Source of the DNA: an uncultured Photobacterium sp. | Lineage (GTDB): Bacteria > Pseudomonadota > Gammaproteobacteria > Enterobacterales > Vibrionaceae | Assembly: GCA_947039005.1 (NCBI GenBank) | Contig: CAMQXY010000003.1 | Coordinates: 1 to 64,000, forward strand | Length of the DNA: 64,000 nt | Direction: 5' to 3' | In this document: positions 37,177 to 47,179 of the stretch, piece by piece | Numbering within the stretch: the stretch's first letter is position 1 | Layout of the letters: each line of letters opens with the position of its first letter | Translations under genes and position numbers: made by a program | The notes under the pieces: model-generated | Told to the model about the DNA's origin: nothing | Database searches by the model: none | Seen by the model: only the letters and a program-made list of their open reading frames with translations

Positions 37177-37906
37177 TTGCCATTCCCATCGACATTACCA
37201 CCACCATTGGTCGAATAAAACGCTGCCCTTTACTGATAACAATATGCGCACCTAATCGTGCACCAATAAAGCCACCCGCCGCCATAATTAAACCCACTTT
37301 CCAAATCGGTAATCCTGCAAGAATAAACAAGATCAATGCTGCAATATTGGAAGTGAAATTTAAAATCTTAGTACGAGCAGTCGCCTCAACCAACCCTAAT
37401 TGTGCAATAACAATAAAACATACCGTAAAAAATGATCCAGTACCTGGACCAAAAAATCCATCATAAAAGCCAATTGCCGTACCGACCGAAAAAGCAAATG
37501 CTGCTTCGGATAACTTAGGCGTGCCACCGCCAGCACCAATATTAGGCGAGAATAAAAAATACAGTGAAATGCCAATCAATAATATAGGGATAAGGCTCGT
37601 CAGCACACTGGCATCAATATGCTGTACTAATATCGCACCTACCGCAGAACCTGCAAATGTACAGGCAATCGCTAATCGCATTTGTTTTAAATTAACGAAG
37701 CCATTGCGCACAAAATACCAAGACGCAGAAAAACTACCAAATGAGCTTTGCAATTTATTGGTTGCTAATGCTTGGGCAGGAGGAATACCCACCGATAATA
37801 ACGCAGGTACTGTAAGCATACCTCCACCACCAGCAATAGCATCAATAAACCCCGCAACTAACGCTACACAAAATAAAATCGCAAGTACATCTACACCTAA
37901 TTCCAT
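37127..37906 (-). CDS. TSUP (TauE/SafE) family exporter
   Basis: A 259-residue membrane protein with about eight segments. It has the family pattern DAIAGGGGMLTVPALL near the N-terminus and GFYDGFFGPGTGSFF in the second repeat. YfcA-like proteins of this type export sulfite, sulfoacetate or related organosulfur anions, but the substrate here is unknown. It lies downstream of the globin and tor genes on the same strand, but 130 bp away. The gene overlaps the convergent LysR gene by 50 bp. Confidence 0.88.
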   Translation of the reverse strand: MELGVDVLAILFCVALVAGFIDAIAGGGGMLTVPALLSVGIPPAQALATNKLQSSFGSFSASWYFVRNGFVNLKQMRLAIACTFAGSAVGAILVQHIDASVLTSLIPILLIGISLYFLFSPNIGAGGGTPKLSEAAFAFSVGTAIGFYDGFFGPGTGSFFTVCFIVIAQLGLVEATARTKILNFTSNIAALILFILAGLPIWKVGLIMAAGGFIGARLGAHIVISKGQRFIRPMVVVMSMGMAIKLLWQQHPQWFQLFF

Positions 37907-38036
37907 TTACTATTACTTTATTAATCCATTGATAACAGAATAATAACGGTGATTTAATGCCTCGAATAGCGAAAGCTAGGACAGTAATCCATTCCGCTTT
38001 GGAATCGATGATTTCATCATAAAAAGCAGGTTGATC

Positions 38037-38495
38037 TCATCCATTATGATGACGACAAATTTCGGCTGGAAAGGATAATTGCACCATAATAAATCGTTTT
38101 AATAATTCATCATACGGTTGATCATCTAATGCTTTTTGCATACACATCAGCCATGCTTTTTTCTCGGCTAAACTAATATTAAGATGCCGATGAGCGCCAG
38201 CAAGATTCATCCGCCCGTAACGCTCAACATAATTATCCGCACCTCCCATCCACCCGATCAAAAATGTGGTTAATTTCTGTTGGGACTCAGTAAGATCACC
38301 ACTATGCATTGCACGTACTGTTGCAGCTTCTGGCAACCTATCAATATAATGATAAAAGTCGGCCACAAGTTGTTGTACACCAGCCTCACCACCAGCCGCT
38401 TGTAAGGTACTATCTCCTTGGCCAAAAACAGGCACATTGCGTTTTTTTACACCTGAAAAATCATCGCGTTCAGGAAACTCTGAATTATCAACCAT
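38037..38495 (-). CDS. Group II truncated hemoglobin
   Basis: A 152-residue protein. After a polar N-terminal stretch of about 30 residues comes a globin 2-on-2 domain with GGEAGVQQLVADFYHYIDRLPEA (here GVQQLVADFYHYID), FLIGWMGGADNYVERYGRMNLAGAHRHLNI and the conserved Trp in KKAWLMCMQKAL. The proximal heme His is expected in the AHRHL stretch. Such globins bind O2 or NO and often act in nitrosative or oxidative stress. It lies just after torA but behind a likely terminator, so it is probably an independent gene. Confidence 0.88.
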   Translation of the reverse strand: MVDNSEFPERDDFSGVKKRNVPVFGQGDSTLQAAGGEAGVQQLVADFYHYIDRLPEAATVRAMHSGDLTESQQKLTTFLIGWMGGADNYVERYGRMNLAGAHRHLNISLAEKKAWLMCMQKALDDQPYDELLKRFIMVQLSFPAEICRHHNG

Positions 38496-38540
38496 TTCAC
38501 TATCACTTTATTAGCTATTACGTATTAATAGTATAATAAA

Positions 38541-38569
38541 TGAATAAAGAGCAACCGCAGTTACTCTTT
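38541..38569 (-). terminator. Probable terminator of torA
   Basis: On the minus strand a 9-bp stem with one G-T pair (AAAGAGTAA with TTGCTCTTT) has a 6-nt loop and is followed by a T-rich stretch. It lies about 30 bp after the torA stop and before the globin gene. Confidence 0.55.
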
Positions 38570-38597
38570 AATTATTGGTTGTTGATCACGTTTTTAA

Positions 38598-41078
38598 TTA
38601 ACTAACATAAAGAGGTCCACTGAACGATGTAACCGGTGGCACTTTACCCGTGTATTTTTCAAAATCGACCACAACAGTATTAGCACTGGTTGCTTGAGCA
38701 AGCTCAGAGGTAGGAATATCAATCGTTAAAGTATTGGGATCGCCATAGGTATCAATAGCACCAATATCATTATTCAACGGTCCAAACCATGCCCCTTCTT
38801 CAATACGAATAACCCCTGTCGGATAATGACTTGAAAGAACAGCACCGGCTAACAACTGCCCTCGATCATTAAATACCCGCACAATATCACCGTCTTTAAT
38901 GCCTTTCTTCTTTGCATCTTGTGGATTGATATAAACAGGCTCATGCCCTTTTACCGCATAGGTATTACGGAAATCTTCTGAATCACACATTTGTGAGTGT
39001 AAACGTTTATTGGGGTGGCATGATTGCAGCCAAAATGGGAATTTATTCGATTTAGGACCACCGTGTGAACGCTCTTCTTTTTCAAACCACATTGGGTGGC
39101 CTTGGCAATGTTCATAGTTATAACGGGCTATTTTACGACTATAAATTTCAATGAACCCAGAAGGCGTTCCAAGACCATTAATTTCAGGATCTTCTCTAAA
39201 AGCAGCATGGCTAACATAGGTCTGGTCGGTTGGGAATTCGACTAATCCTTGCTGCCAAAATTGAGCAAACTCTGGCATTTCATGCTTACCTTTATTCGAT
39301 TTTCGGCAATCATTATACAGTTGTTCAATCCACTGCATTTCCGTCATACCACGGGTATATTGTTTACTTTTACCAAAGCGTTCAGTTAATTCAGTGAATA
39401 TCTGAAAATCTGTTTTTGATTGATAAAGTGGATCAACGAGTTTATGCATTGTCAGTACACCGCTGGTAGAATAAGTACCATATTGATCTAAATCATTACG
39501 TTCAAATTGAGTACAGGCGGGTAAAACAATATCGGAAAAACGGCAGGTCGGTGTCCATGTATAATCAATATTGACCACGGTTTGAAGTTTTTTAAATGCT
39601 TCTTTCATACGATTACGTTGTTGATGATGATTCCACGGATTACAGCCACTAAAGACCATCATCTTGATATCAGGTAAGACAACATTACCGCCGTTGTATT
39701 GAATTTTCTTACCCGGCTCCATGATCGCATCAATCCATCTCGCAACAGGTATGGTTGAACTATACCCTTTAAAATCATTGTTATTCCAAATAGGTTCCTG
39801 ACCCTCATCAACATTACGAGGAAAACCACCAGGACCAGCGGCAGAACTAAAAGGCAACCCAACCCCACTATAGAAATGCGAGTAAGACACCCCGCCCCCC
39901 GGTAAGCCTATCTGACCGAGCATTGATGCCAATACCGCTCCCATCCAATAGGGTTGTTCACCGTGTTGCTGCCGCTGCACTGCCCAGCCAAACATCAACA
40001 TGGTGCGGTCTTTCACTAAGCTGCGAGCAAATTTTCGAATGTCATCCGCTTTCACACCACAAATCGGCTCTGCCCATTCAGGGGTTTTGGCTATTTTATC
40101 TTTGCCTGTACCCAATAAGTAAGGCAAGAATTCATTGAAGCCTAAAGTATAAGTTTCAAGAAATTGTTTATCGTACAGATCTTCTTTATACAATGTATGC
40201 GCAATAGCAAGCATGAAAGGCACGTCAGTTTGAGGATTGACGTATTGATGTTCACAATTAAAATATTGTTGCGATTTTGATACCACAGGATCAACTGAGA
40301 TCATTCGAATCCCACCTTCTGCGACCTTCTGCTTTAATTGTTCGTAGTAAGCATAAGAGCCATGGGTTTCACACTGCCAGCCTATTTGACTATTTTTAAT
40401 CGGATCATTTGACCACCATATCAATGTCTTACAATCTTTAAGTATGGTCGACCATGTAGTTGCTTGAGCATAAACTTCTGTTGAGCCTAAAATATAAGGC
40501 AAAATGGTTTGACCTGCTCCTGTAGAATAATCACCGACTTTCTTAATAAAATTACCATGCATACCAACTGCACGTTGCATATGTGACGTACAACTTTGGA
40601 ACTGACCTGTTTCCCGCCACCCCGTTTGACCAGCATGTAACGCCCACGGGCCGTAATCTTTCTGCACTCGCTGCAACTCTTGATAGAACAAATCTAACGC
40701 TTCATCCCATGTCACACGTACAAAACGGTTATTACCCCGCGTTTCACCACTATATTTGTTTTTCTTGAGCCAATCTAAACGCACCATCGGGTAACGTATC
40801 CGTGAAGGACTATAAATTAAGCCTTTGATCCCATTTAGCATATCGGTCGGGTTTTTATCGAATTCTAATGGCTTAATTTCAGCGACTTGACCATTATAAA
40901 TACGGGCTCGAAATGCCCCCCAATGTGAACCTGTTATTTTCCATACGCCCGGTGGCTCTGATGGTTTTGTCACTTCCTCAGCGGCTTTTGCGACTTGCAT
41001 AAGTAATCCGGGACCAATAACAGAAGCCGCACTTGTCGTTGCTAAGCCTTGCAAAAATTTACGTCTACTCAGTGACAT
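38598..41078 (-). CDS. torA: Trimethylamine-N-oxide reductase (Mo enzyme)
   Basis: TorA is the periplasmic molybdopterin enzyme that reduces TMAO to trimethylamine in anaerobic respiration. The Tat signal [16 protein letters not shown] ends near VAKAAEE. The domain order of the DMSO reductase family follows; the Mo-ligand serine is expected in [17 protein letters not shown] (here YSTGAGQ). The dinucleotide-binding C-terminal domain is intact. Starting at the ATG at 41078 (GAGG site) gives 826 residues; an upstream TTG is rejected. It is part of torECA. The TorZ/BisC type is less likely given the torC neighbour. Confidence 0.94.
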   Translation of the reverse strand: MSLSRRKFLQGLATTSAASVIGPGLLMQVAKAAEEVTKPSEPPGVWKITGSHWGAFRARIYNGQVAEIKPLEFDKNPTDMLNGIKGLIYSPSRIRYPMVRLDWLKKNKYSGETRGNNRFVRVTWDEALDLFYQELQRVQKDYGPWALHAGQTGWRETGQFQSCTSHMQRAVGMHGNFIKKVGDYSTGAGQTILPYILGSTEVYAQATTWSTILKDCKTLIWWSNDPIKNSQIGWQCETHGSYAYYEQLKQKVAEGGIRMISVDPVVSKSQQYFNCEHQYVNPQTDVPFMLAIAHTLYKEDLYDKQFLETYTLGFNEFLPYLLGTGKDKIAKTPEWAEPICGVKADDIRKFARSLVKDRTMLMFGWAVQRQQHGEQPYWMGAVLASMLGQIGLPGGGVSYSHFYSGVGLPFSSAAGPGGFPRNVDEGQEPIWNNNDFKGYSSTIPVARWIDAIMEPGKKIQYNGGNVVLPDIKMMVFSGCNPWNHHQQRNRMKEAFKKLQTVVNIDYTWTPTCRFSDIVLPACTQFERNDLDQYGTYSTSGVLTMHKLVDPLYQSKTDFQIFTELTERFGKSKQYTRGMTEMQWIEQLYNDCRKSNKGKHEMPEFAQFWQQGLVEFPTDQTYVSHAAFREDPEINGLGTPSGFIEIYSRKIARYNYEHCQGHPMWFEKEERSHGGPKSNKFPFWLQSCHPNKRLHSQMCDSEDFRNTYAVKGHEPVYINPQDAKKKGIKDGDIVRVFNDRGQLLAGAVLSSHYPTGVIRIEEGAWFGPLNNDIGAIDTYGDPNTLTIDIPTSELAQATSANTVVVDFEKYTGKVPPVTSFSGPLYVS

Positions 41079-41102
41079 AAACAATTCCTCACAATTAAAG
41101 CG

Positions 41103-41142
41103 AAAAAAGGTTGCTCAACATGAAGTATGTCAAGCAACCTTT
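41103..41142 (-). terminator. Terminator-like hairpin between torC and torA
   Basis: On the minus strand a perfect 10-bp stem (AAAGGTTGCT with AGCAACCTTT) with an extra inner 4-bp stem is followed by six T residues. It lies in the 71-bp gap inside the tor operon, after torC and before torA. It has every feature of an intrinsic terminator, so it may reduce torA transcription or be bypassed or processed. Confidence 0.65.
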
Positions 41143-41149
41143 AGTTTGA

Positions 41150-42337
41150 TTAATGTTCAGCTTTAGAAAAGTCTGACGAATGGTTTTGTAAATATTTCAA
41201 TACAATAGCTTCACTATCAGTATCGAAATTCACAAATGCAAGCATACCGTTAAACATGCTAGGCCAAGTGTTTGCATCAAAATGGTTTTCTGCTGGCTGG
41301 GTATGACACACACTACAGTTGGTGTTATACGCTGACTTCGCAGCAGTCCAAACAGTACTGATATCGCTGACAAAGTTCTTTTTCTCAACCCATAGCGTGG
41401 CTGTTACTTGCTGCCATTTCAGCCCTGTAACATCATCTTCTTTTTGCTCAAATCCTTTAACAATGCCAGAGCTTTGGGCGGCATTTTTACTCAGAGCCGC
41501 CGTCGGTATGTTCATCCCGAAATCTTGATTGATAACCCGACCAAAGCCTTTCTCTTTACGCCAGCCGTTCAGCTCAATCTGTAGCATATCATCTTTAATA
41601 TCCACTACTTTCACCGCTGATGCTGGCTCTAAAGAACCACCATCTTTGGTTTTAGCTTCATCTTCATATAACGGTAAGAACTGTACGCTGTAGTAAGTAT
41701 CACCCTTAGAATAATCGGTACTTTGAGATGCGGCTGAAAGTTCAGACACAATACCACCGGATGATGCCATATCAGCGGGTAGGTGGTGTGCGATACCTTT
41801 ATGACAATCAATACAGCTTTGATCTTTAACTGCAGCTTGCTTCATTTGAGCTTGCGCACGAGGTGACATTTCATCCCATTTCATACTCGAGTAACTATGA
41901 CAGCTTTTACATTCAAGCGATTTATTAGCTGCAAACCGTTTCCACTCATGTTGAGCAAGCTCTAGTCGTTTCGCTTCAAATTTTTCAGGGGTATCGATAG
42001 TGCCAACAATTGAACCAAATACTTCTTTACTGGCCTGCATCTTACGCGCAATTTTATCGCTCCAATTATGAGGAACATGACAATCTGGGCAGGTAGCTCT
42101 GACACCCGAGTGGTTTTCCCAATGGACAGTACCTTTCAATTCAGGATAAACCGTATCTCTCATAGAATGACAACTGATACAAAATTTTTCCGTATTCGTC
42201 ATTTCAAGGGCTGTATTAAATCCTCCCCAAAATATAACCCCAGCAACAAAACCACCTAATGCAAGTACACCAAGGCTTATTTTTGCTGCTGGACGCCATA
42301 GTGTTATCCAAACTTTTTTTAAGGATGACTTCATCAT
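41150..42337 (-). CDS. torC: Pentaheme c-type cytochrome TorC
   Basis: A 395-residue NapC/NirT-family protein that passes electrons from the menaquinol pool to TorA. A membrane anchor lies at about 19-40. Four heme motifs are in the NapC part: CISCH (53-57), CPDCH (83-87), CKSCH (143-147) and CIDCH (175-179). A C-terminal domain has the fifth, CSVCH (341-345). The length matches E. coli TorC (390). The ATG follows a GGTAGG site. It lies between torE and torA. Confidence 0.95.
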   Translation of the reverse strand: MMKSSLKKVWITLWRPAAKISLGVLALGGFVAGVIFWGGFNTALEMTNTEKFCISCHSMRDTVYPELKGTVHWENHSGVRATCPDCHVPHNWSDKIARKMQASKEVFGSIVGTIDTPEKFEAKRLELAQHEWKRFAANKSLECKSCHSYSSMKWDEMSPRAQAQMKQAAVKDQSCIDCHKGIAHHLPADMASSGGIVSELSAASQSTDYSKGDTYYSVQFLPLYEDEAKTKDGGSLEPASAVKVVDIKDDMLQIELNGWRKEKGFGRVINQDFGMNIPTAALSKNAAQSSGIVKGFEQKEDDVTGLKWQQVTATLWVEKKNFVSDISTVWTAAKSAYNTNCSVCHTQPAENHFDANTWPSMFNGMLAFVNFDTDSEAIVLKYLQNHSSDFSKAEH

Positions 42338-42372
42338 TTACCTACCCGTTTGTATAGAATATTGACGAGTGC

Positions 42373-42543
42373 TTAGCCATGTCCTGGCGGTCCAAGGAAA
42401 AACACTTGCAGCGCCCAAATAAAGAAGCCGTATCCGCTCACAAACATGACAGATAAAATAGGAAACAGTAAAACAATAATGAATAGAAATGTCCGCCATT
42501 CATAGCGACCTCTTTCCTGCTCGGTAATTTCAGTATTAGTCAT
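42373..42543 (-). CDS. torE: TorE, small membrane protein of the TMAO system
   Basis: A 56-residue protein with one membrane helix (about 15-40, FLFIIVLLFPILSVMFVSGYG) and a glycine-proline C-terminal end (FFLGPPGHG). It matches the TorE protein found at the head of torECAD in Shewanella and Vibrio. Its role is not well defined. The ATG at 42543 has a GAGG site; another in-frame ATG 21 nt earlier lies before that site and is less likely. It is the first gene of the tor operon. Confidence 0.85.
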   Translation of the reverse strand: MTNTEITEQERGRYEWRTFLFIIVLLFPILSVMFVSGYGFFIWALQVFFLGPPGHG

Positions 42544-42610
42544 GGATGACCTCTCTGTAATCATTACGATAGCGGTGCACCATTAATCGAATGATAAATG
42601 GGTTGGTGAA

Positions 42611-42639
42611 ATTATAGTCAACGATAAGTGATATTCACA
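42611..42639 (-). promoter_or_regulatory. Possible tor operon promoter
   Basis: On the minus strand TATAAT (42611-42616) lies 17 nt after TGTGAA (42634-42639), about 70 bp before torE. A short palindrome GTGA-TAT-TCAC (42628-42638) overlaps the -35 box and could be a regulator site. TorR, FNR or NarP binding was not recognised. Confidence 0.45.
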
Positions 42640-42651
42640 TATTACAACTAT

Positions 42652-42679
42652 AAAAAAAGCCAGCATCACTGCTGGCTTT
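42652..42679 (-). terminator. Terminator of the cmoM-mukFEB operon
   Basis: A 10-bp stem (AAAGCCAGCA with TGCTGGCTTT) has a TCAC loop and a run of seven T residues on the minus strand. It lies 40 bp after the mukB stop. Confidence 0.92.
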
Positions 42680-42718
42680 ATGGGTCTACTCAATAGAGAT
42701 TATTGATATAATTATTGT

Positions 42719-45700
42719 TTATACTGGCTCAATATCCAATAACGCTTGTACTGGCATTTCTACTTTGGGTTTATTACCAAAACCACGTAAACCAACTACA
42801 TGCACATGCTCACGATCCTTGAATATTTTCCGTACCAATTTATAGGTCGTGCCTTTTTCAGGGCTAATATTTTCAGGTGCTGCAATTAATAATTGCATAT
42901 CTAGACGTTCACATAACTCAAATAAGGTCGCAATAGATTTACCATCTAAACGTGCGGCTTCATCGAGGAATAATAAACGACAAGGAATAATATCTTTACC
43001 GCGTAAACGGCGAGATTCTTCTTCCCAACTTTGCACAACCATCAACAGAATCGCTTGACCCGTACCAATCGCTTCACCCGTAGATAACGCGCCAGATTCA
43101 GCTTGAAGCCATCCATCTGTACCGCGGTTAACTTCAATGTTGAGCTCTAAATAGTTACGGTAATCAAGTAACTCTTCACCTAAAATTTGAGGTGAACGCT
43201 GACCCATATCAATATGCGGATTTAGACGTTGGAATAACTTCGCAATCGCTTCTGAGAACGTCAGACGATTATTACCAAACAAGTCATTATGCTGATCTTT
43301 TTGATCAAGTAACCCAAGCAATAACGATTCATGAGTATCACGTACTTTGACGTTAAGACGCACGCCACGTACTTGACCAAAACCAATATTTTGTAAGCCT
43401 TGGTTAAGCATACGTATACGGTTTTGCTCACGCTGAATCGTCTTACGAATAATGTTCGCTACCGAATCTGAACTAATTGCTAAGCGCTGTTCACGAGCAG
43501 TTAGTTCTTCGGTTAAACGCCCAAGCTCAGCTTCCATTTCTTCAATGGCTTCAACCGGATCATCAGTACGAATAATATCGTGACGAATACGCTCACGCAG
43601 ATGTTGGTACACGGCAATATAGAACAATACCTTACGCTCAGGACGCGCAACATCTTCTGATGCACGCAAGGCATCACGTAAGTTTTCGTTATCAGCCACC
43701 GCAAGACGCAATGCACCTAGCGCTTTATCTGATAATGAACGTAGTTCGTCAGCCGACATGTACGCCATTTCACGACGATGTAAACGACGCTCAACATCAC
43801 TTTCACGCGCAAGGCGTAATACCGCACACCAGCCCGCTTTAGCATTCACAACCAGCTTACGGAAGTCTTGGTAATCTTTACCCACTTTACGTAAACGTTT
43901 CATCAAGCCTTTCATTTCAAGCTCAATTGACGTGGTTGATTTTTCTAACGTACTGCGACGATTACGAGAACTGTGTAGACGTTCATTAAGTTCATTACGA
44001 CGCACCAATGCACGCTCTTCGGCTTCAACATCCGCACGAACACCCAACTCTTGCAGCTCACGTTCAAACTCAAGCACAGTTTCATTCTTAGCTTGATGCG
44101 AACTTTTCAGTGATGCTAATAGCTGGTTATATTGATTCGTTTGCGCCCGTGATTGCTTCAAGCTTGCACGTGCAGTATTTCGTTGTTGTTCAGCTGTGGC
44201 TAATTTTAGTTTTAGCTGTTCATTAAGCTCTGAACTCTTGTTCAATAACTCAACCGAATCAGCATAACTAAAGTAATGACGACGCTCAGCTAAATCAGCC
44301 ACCGCAAAAATCAATGTTTTCAATTGTTGCAGAGTTTGATCGGCTGCTTCGTAATTTGTTTGTAGCGCATCAAACTGCTCAGGATCGGCATCAAGTGCTG
44401 ACACTAACCCCTCAAGTTCAGTTAATGCTTTACCATAGCGATCAAGATAATTACGCGCTTCATCCATTTGCGATAATTGCTGATCAACTTCCGCAAAACG
44501 TTCCGTTAAGGTTTCATCTTCAAGTAACGTCACCACTGGATTTAATTTACCCAGCAAGGTTAAACCTTCACGTGCTGCCGCTAATTGACCACGTTGTTGT
44601 TGCTCTTGCGCCTGTGATTCAGCTAACTGACGCATGATCTGATTACGTTGATCACGCGCTTGTTTCAGTTCAACTTCAGGATCTGCGTTAAAGGCAATCA
44701 CCATATGCGTTGCAACAAAACTATTAAAACTTTGGTACAAACGCTGTAGCTTTTGCGAATCAAACGCAGCTTTAGCGTGATCTTCTACCACTTGATCACG
44801 TTCATCACGTAAAAACTCTAACCGTTGTTCACGTGCTGCTCGACCAAATAATGGTACTTTCGGGAAACGAGAATAACGTAACTGACGATCATTAAGATGC
44901 ACACAGACGGCATTTTCAAGTTCATCAACATCAAAACCACTGTCATCAAATGAATCTGCATCACCTTCAATGATGTACAAATCATCAGGGCAATCATCAA
45001 GTGCAATCAGCTTTTCTTTAATACCGCTTAAATCAGGGACGATAATTGCATGACGAGATGGGCCATACATCGCACTGAAATAAGGCGCATCAGCAAGGGT
45101 AATGTCATCATAAATTTCAGATAACATCGTACCGCCAAGCGTCTCGGCTAACGCACGCAGACCTAAATTGTCACTACCACCCGGTTGTGCCAAGTGTTCA
45201 ATATCATGCTCTAAGGTTTGCTTCTGTTGCGCTAATTGATCACGCTTCGCTGACACTTGACGTTCATTATCAAGTGTTGCCTGCATTGCATCCATGACCG
45301 CTTGACTGCTGTTTAATTCAGCATTCGCTTGATCCGCAAGCGTTTCAAGTGCATCTGAAGCGGCAATCCACGTAGGGGCTGATGCTTCAAGTGCCGTAAT
45401 ACGAGTCGCCAATCCTTGCTCGTTATGGCGCATATTATTACGCTGTTCAACGAGGCTAGCTTGATCTTGCTCTAAGCTTTCTAATGTGGCTTCATGGCGT
45501 GCTTGTTCTTCCGCTAATGCCAATTCACCATCAATGGTAGTTGCAAACTTTTTAGCATACGTTTCAGCAAGTTCAATCGCTTGACGTTGACTTCGCACAC
45601 TACGTTCTAAGTCACGATATTGCGCTTTAAGCTGATCACCACGTTCAGAAACCGAACGAAGTTGACGACCATGCTCAATCAACTCACGGGCTTTATCACT

Positions 45701-47179
45701 CGCATTGGTACGATCAACAACACCTGCAATAGTGGTAACAATTGCTAAACCTTTTTCAAACTGTTGCGCCGCTGCCGATGACATATCCAGTTTGTGTTTT
45801 AATGCTAATAGCGCCGTTGTTTGGGTATCTTGCTGCTGTTTAAGTTGCACAAGGTACGGTGGCGCTTGATCTGGTAGCATTTGATGATCACCAGACAAAT
45901 CACGTGCTTTTTCTAATGCTTGTACCGCTTGTTGGTACTGCAATGCACGGGTTTGCTGCATATCTAATGCTTGTTGGTAATCCGCTAACTGGGTTTTTAA
46001 GCTATCAACTTCTTCTTCCGTTAGCTGTGATTGTTCTTCGGCAATAGCAAGTTTCTCTGCCGCTTCTTCAACCACCATTACCTGCTCTTCAAGACGCTCA
46101 GTAAGCTCTATCAGATCTTCTTTATAGCGTTCAATTTTCTCTGCTTGACGTACCGCAGCTTGCACCAATTGTAAGTGATCTGACGCTGATTGATGGTCTT
46201 GTTCTAACACGCTTTCTTGATCAGTCAGCTCTGCTAATTCTGCATTCATGTTATTTAACGATGATTGCTGATCAATCAACATTTGACGTGAACCCATTAG
46301 CTCACCACGTAAACGCAGTGTTTGCTCTAACTTCTGCTGACGTTCGTTAGCATGACGCATGTAATCGGCAGCAACATAGTTCGTTGCTTCAGAAATCAAA
46401 TGCTTAAATAAATCACGATCTGTTTGGGTTAATTTGATCGCTTCCAACGTCATCCGGTTTTCACGTAATGCAGCTTCCATATCTTGGAAAGCTTTTTTTA
46501 CCCCAGAATTATGCGGTAATAAATAATCACGTAATGAACGAGTGATCGCACTTGAAATACCACCATATAAAGAGGCTTCAATTAAACGATAGAATTTTGA
46601 ACGATCTTGGCTATTACGTAATTTCTTCGGTAATACGCCCATTTCAAACATTTGCACATGGTAATCAGTTACCGAGCTAAACGTTTTAAACTGCACCCCT
46701 TCGTGCTGGCTAACAAGATCTTTGACATCGTTAAGCTGACGAACACGGGCTTGGTTTTCAGAAATCGTTTCAACTAAAATTTCAGCAGGTTTGATATGTG
46801 CAGGTAAACCTTGAATCAAAAATGGCTTAATATCCACTTTCTTATCACGGCCAGCAACTTGCTGTAATTTAACTGCAAAAATAATACGTTGCTGCTTTGA
46901 GTTAACCACATCAAGGGCGGCATAACAGGCACCCGGCTTTAATTTACCGTGAAGGCCTTTGTCACGAGAAGCATTTGAACTGCCTGCTTCAGTGGTATTA
47001 CGAAAGTGTAGTAAGCTTTGGTCTGGGATCAGTGTCGTGATAAACGCTGCCATCGTGGTAGATTTACCCGCACCGTTACCGCCTGAAAGCGTTGTCACCA
47101 GATTATCAATATCAAAGGTACGTGCAAAAAAGCCGTTCCAGTTAATCATGGTGAGCGATTGATACTTGCCGCGTTCCAT
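42719..47179 (-). CDS. mukB: Chromosome condensin subunit MukB
   Basis: The SMC-like ATPase of MukBEF, which compacts and segregates chromosomes. The 1486-residue protein matches E. coli (1486). The N-terminal ATPase half has the P-loop GGNGAGKST (33-41) after SLTMINWNGFFARTFD. Long coiled-coil arms surround a central hinge (about 640-780). The C-terminal half has the signature ESGALSTGEAIGTGQ and the Walker B RLLFLDEAARLD. The start overlaps the mukE stop by one base (TAATG). MukF and MukE lie upstream in the same operon. Confidence 0.98.
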   Translation of the reverse strand: MERGKYQSLTMINWNGFFARTFDIDNLVTTLSGGNGAGKSTTMAAFITTLIPDQSLLHFRNTTEAGSSNASRDKGLHGKLKPGACYAALDVVNSKQQRIIFAVKLQQVAGRDKKVDIKPFLIQGLPAHIKPAEILVETISENQARVRQLNDVKDLVSQHEGVQFKTFSSVTDYHVQMFEMGVLPKKLRNSQDRSKFYRLIEASLYGGISSAITRSLRDYLLPHNSGVKKAFQDMEAALRENRMTLEAIKLTQTDRDLFKHLISEATNYVAADYMRHANERQQKLEQTLRLRGELMGSRQMLIDQQSSLNNMNAELAELTDQESVLEQDHQSASDHLQLVQAAVRQAEKIERYKEDLIELTERLEEQVMVVEEAAEKLAIAEEQSQLTEEEVDSLKTQLADYQQALDMQQTRALQYQQAVQALEKARDLSGDHQMLPDQAPPYLVQLKQQQDTQTTALLALKHKLDMSSAAAQQFEKGLAIVTTIAGVVDRTNASDKARELIEHGRQLRSVSERGDQLKAQYRDLERSVRSQRQAIELAETYAKKFATTIDGELALAEEQARHEATLESLEQDQASLVEQRNNMRHNEQGLATRITALEASAPTWIAASDALETLADQANAELNSSQAVMDAMQATLDNERQVSAKRDQLAQQKQTLEHDIEHLAQPGGSDNLGLRALAETLGGTMLSEIYDDITLADAPYFSAMYGPSRHAIIVPDLSGIKEKLIALDDCPDDLYIIEGDADSFDDSGFDVDELENAVCVHLNDRQLRYSRFPKVPLFGRAAREQRLEFLRDERDQVVEDHAKAAFDSQKLQRLYQSFNSFVATHMVIAFNADPEVELKQARDQRNQIMRQLAESQAQEQQQRGQLAAAREGLTLLGKLNPVVTLLEDETLTERFAEVDQQLSQMDEARNYLDRYGKALTELEGLVSALDADPEQFDALQTNYEAADQTLQQLKTLIFAVADLAERRHYFSYADSVELLNKSSELNEQLKLKLATAEQQRNTARASLKQSRAQTNQYNQLLASLKSSHQAKNETVLEFERELQELGVRADVEAEERALVRRNELNERLHSSRNRRSTLEKSTTSIELEMKGLMKRLRKVGKDYQDFRKLVVNAKAGWCAVLRLARESDVERRLHRREMAYMSADELRSLSDKALGALRLAVADNENLRDALRASEDVARPERKVLFYIAVYQHLRERIRHDIIRTDDPVEAIEEMEAELGRLTEELTAREQRLAISSDSVANIIRKTIQREQNRIRMLNQGLQNIGFGQVRGVRLNVKVRDTHESLLLGLLDQKDQHNDLFGNNRLTFSEAIAKLFQRLNPHIDMGQRSPQILGEELLDYRNYLELNIEVNRGTDGWLQAESGALSTGEAIGTGQAILLMVVQSWEEESRRLRGKDIIPCRLLFLDEAARLDGKSIATLFELCERLDMQLLIAAPENISPEKGTTYKLVRKIFKDREHVHVVGLRGFGNKPKVEMPVQALLDIEPV

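Noticed and set aside
42719..47179. Several 60-107-codon frames antisense to mukB
   Set aside because: They lie fully inside the well-conserved mukB gene on the opposite strand and have no features of their own.
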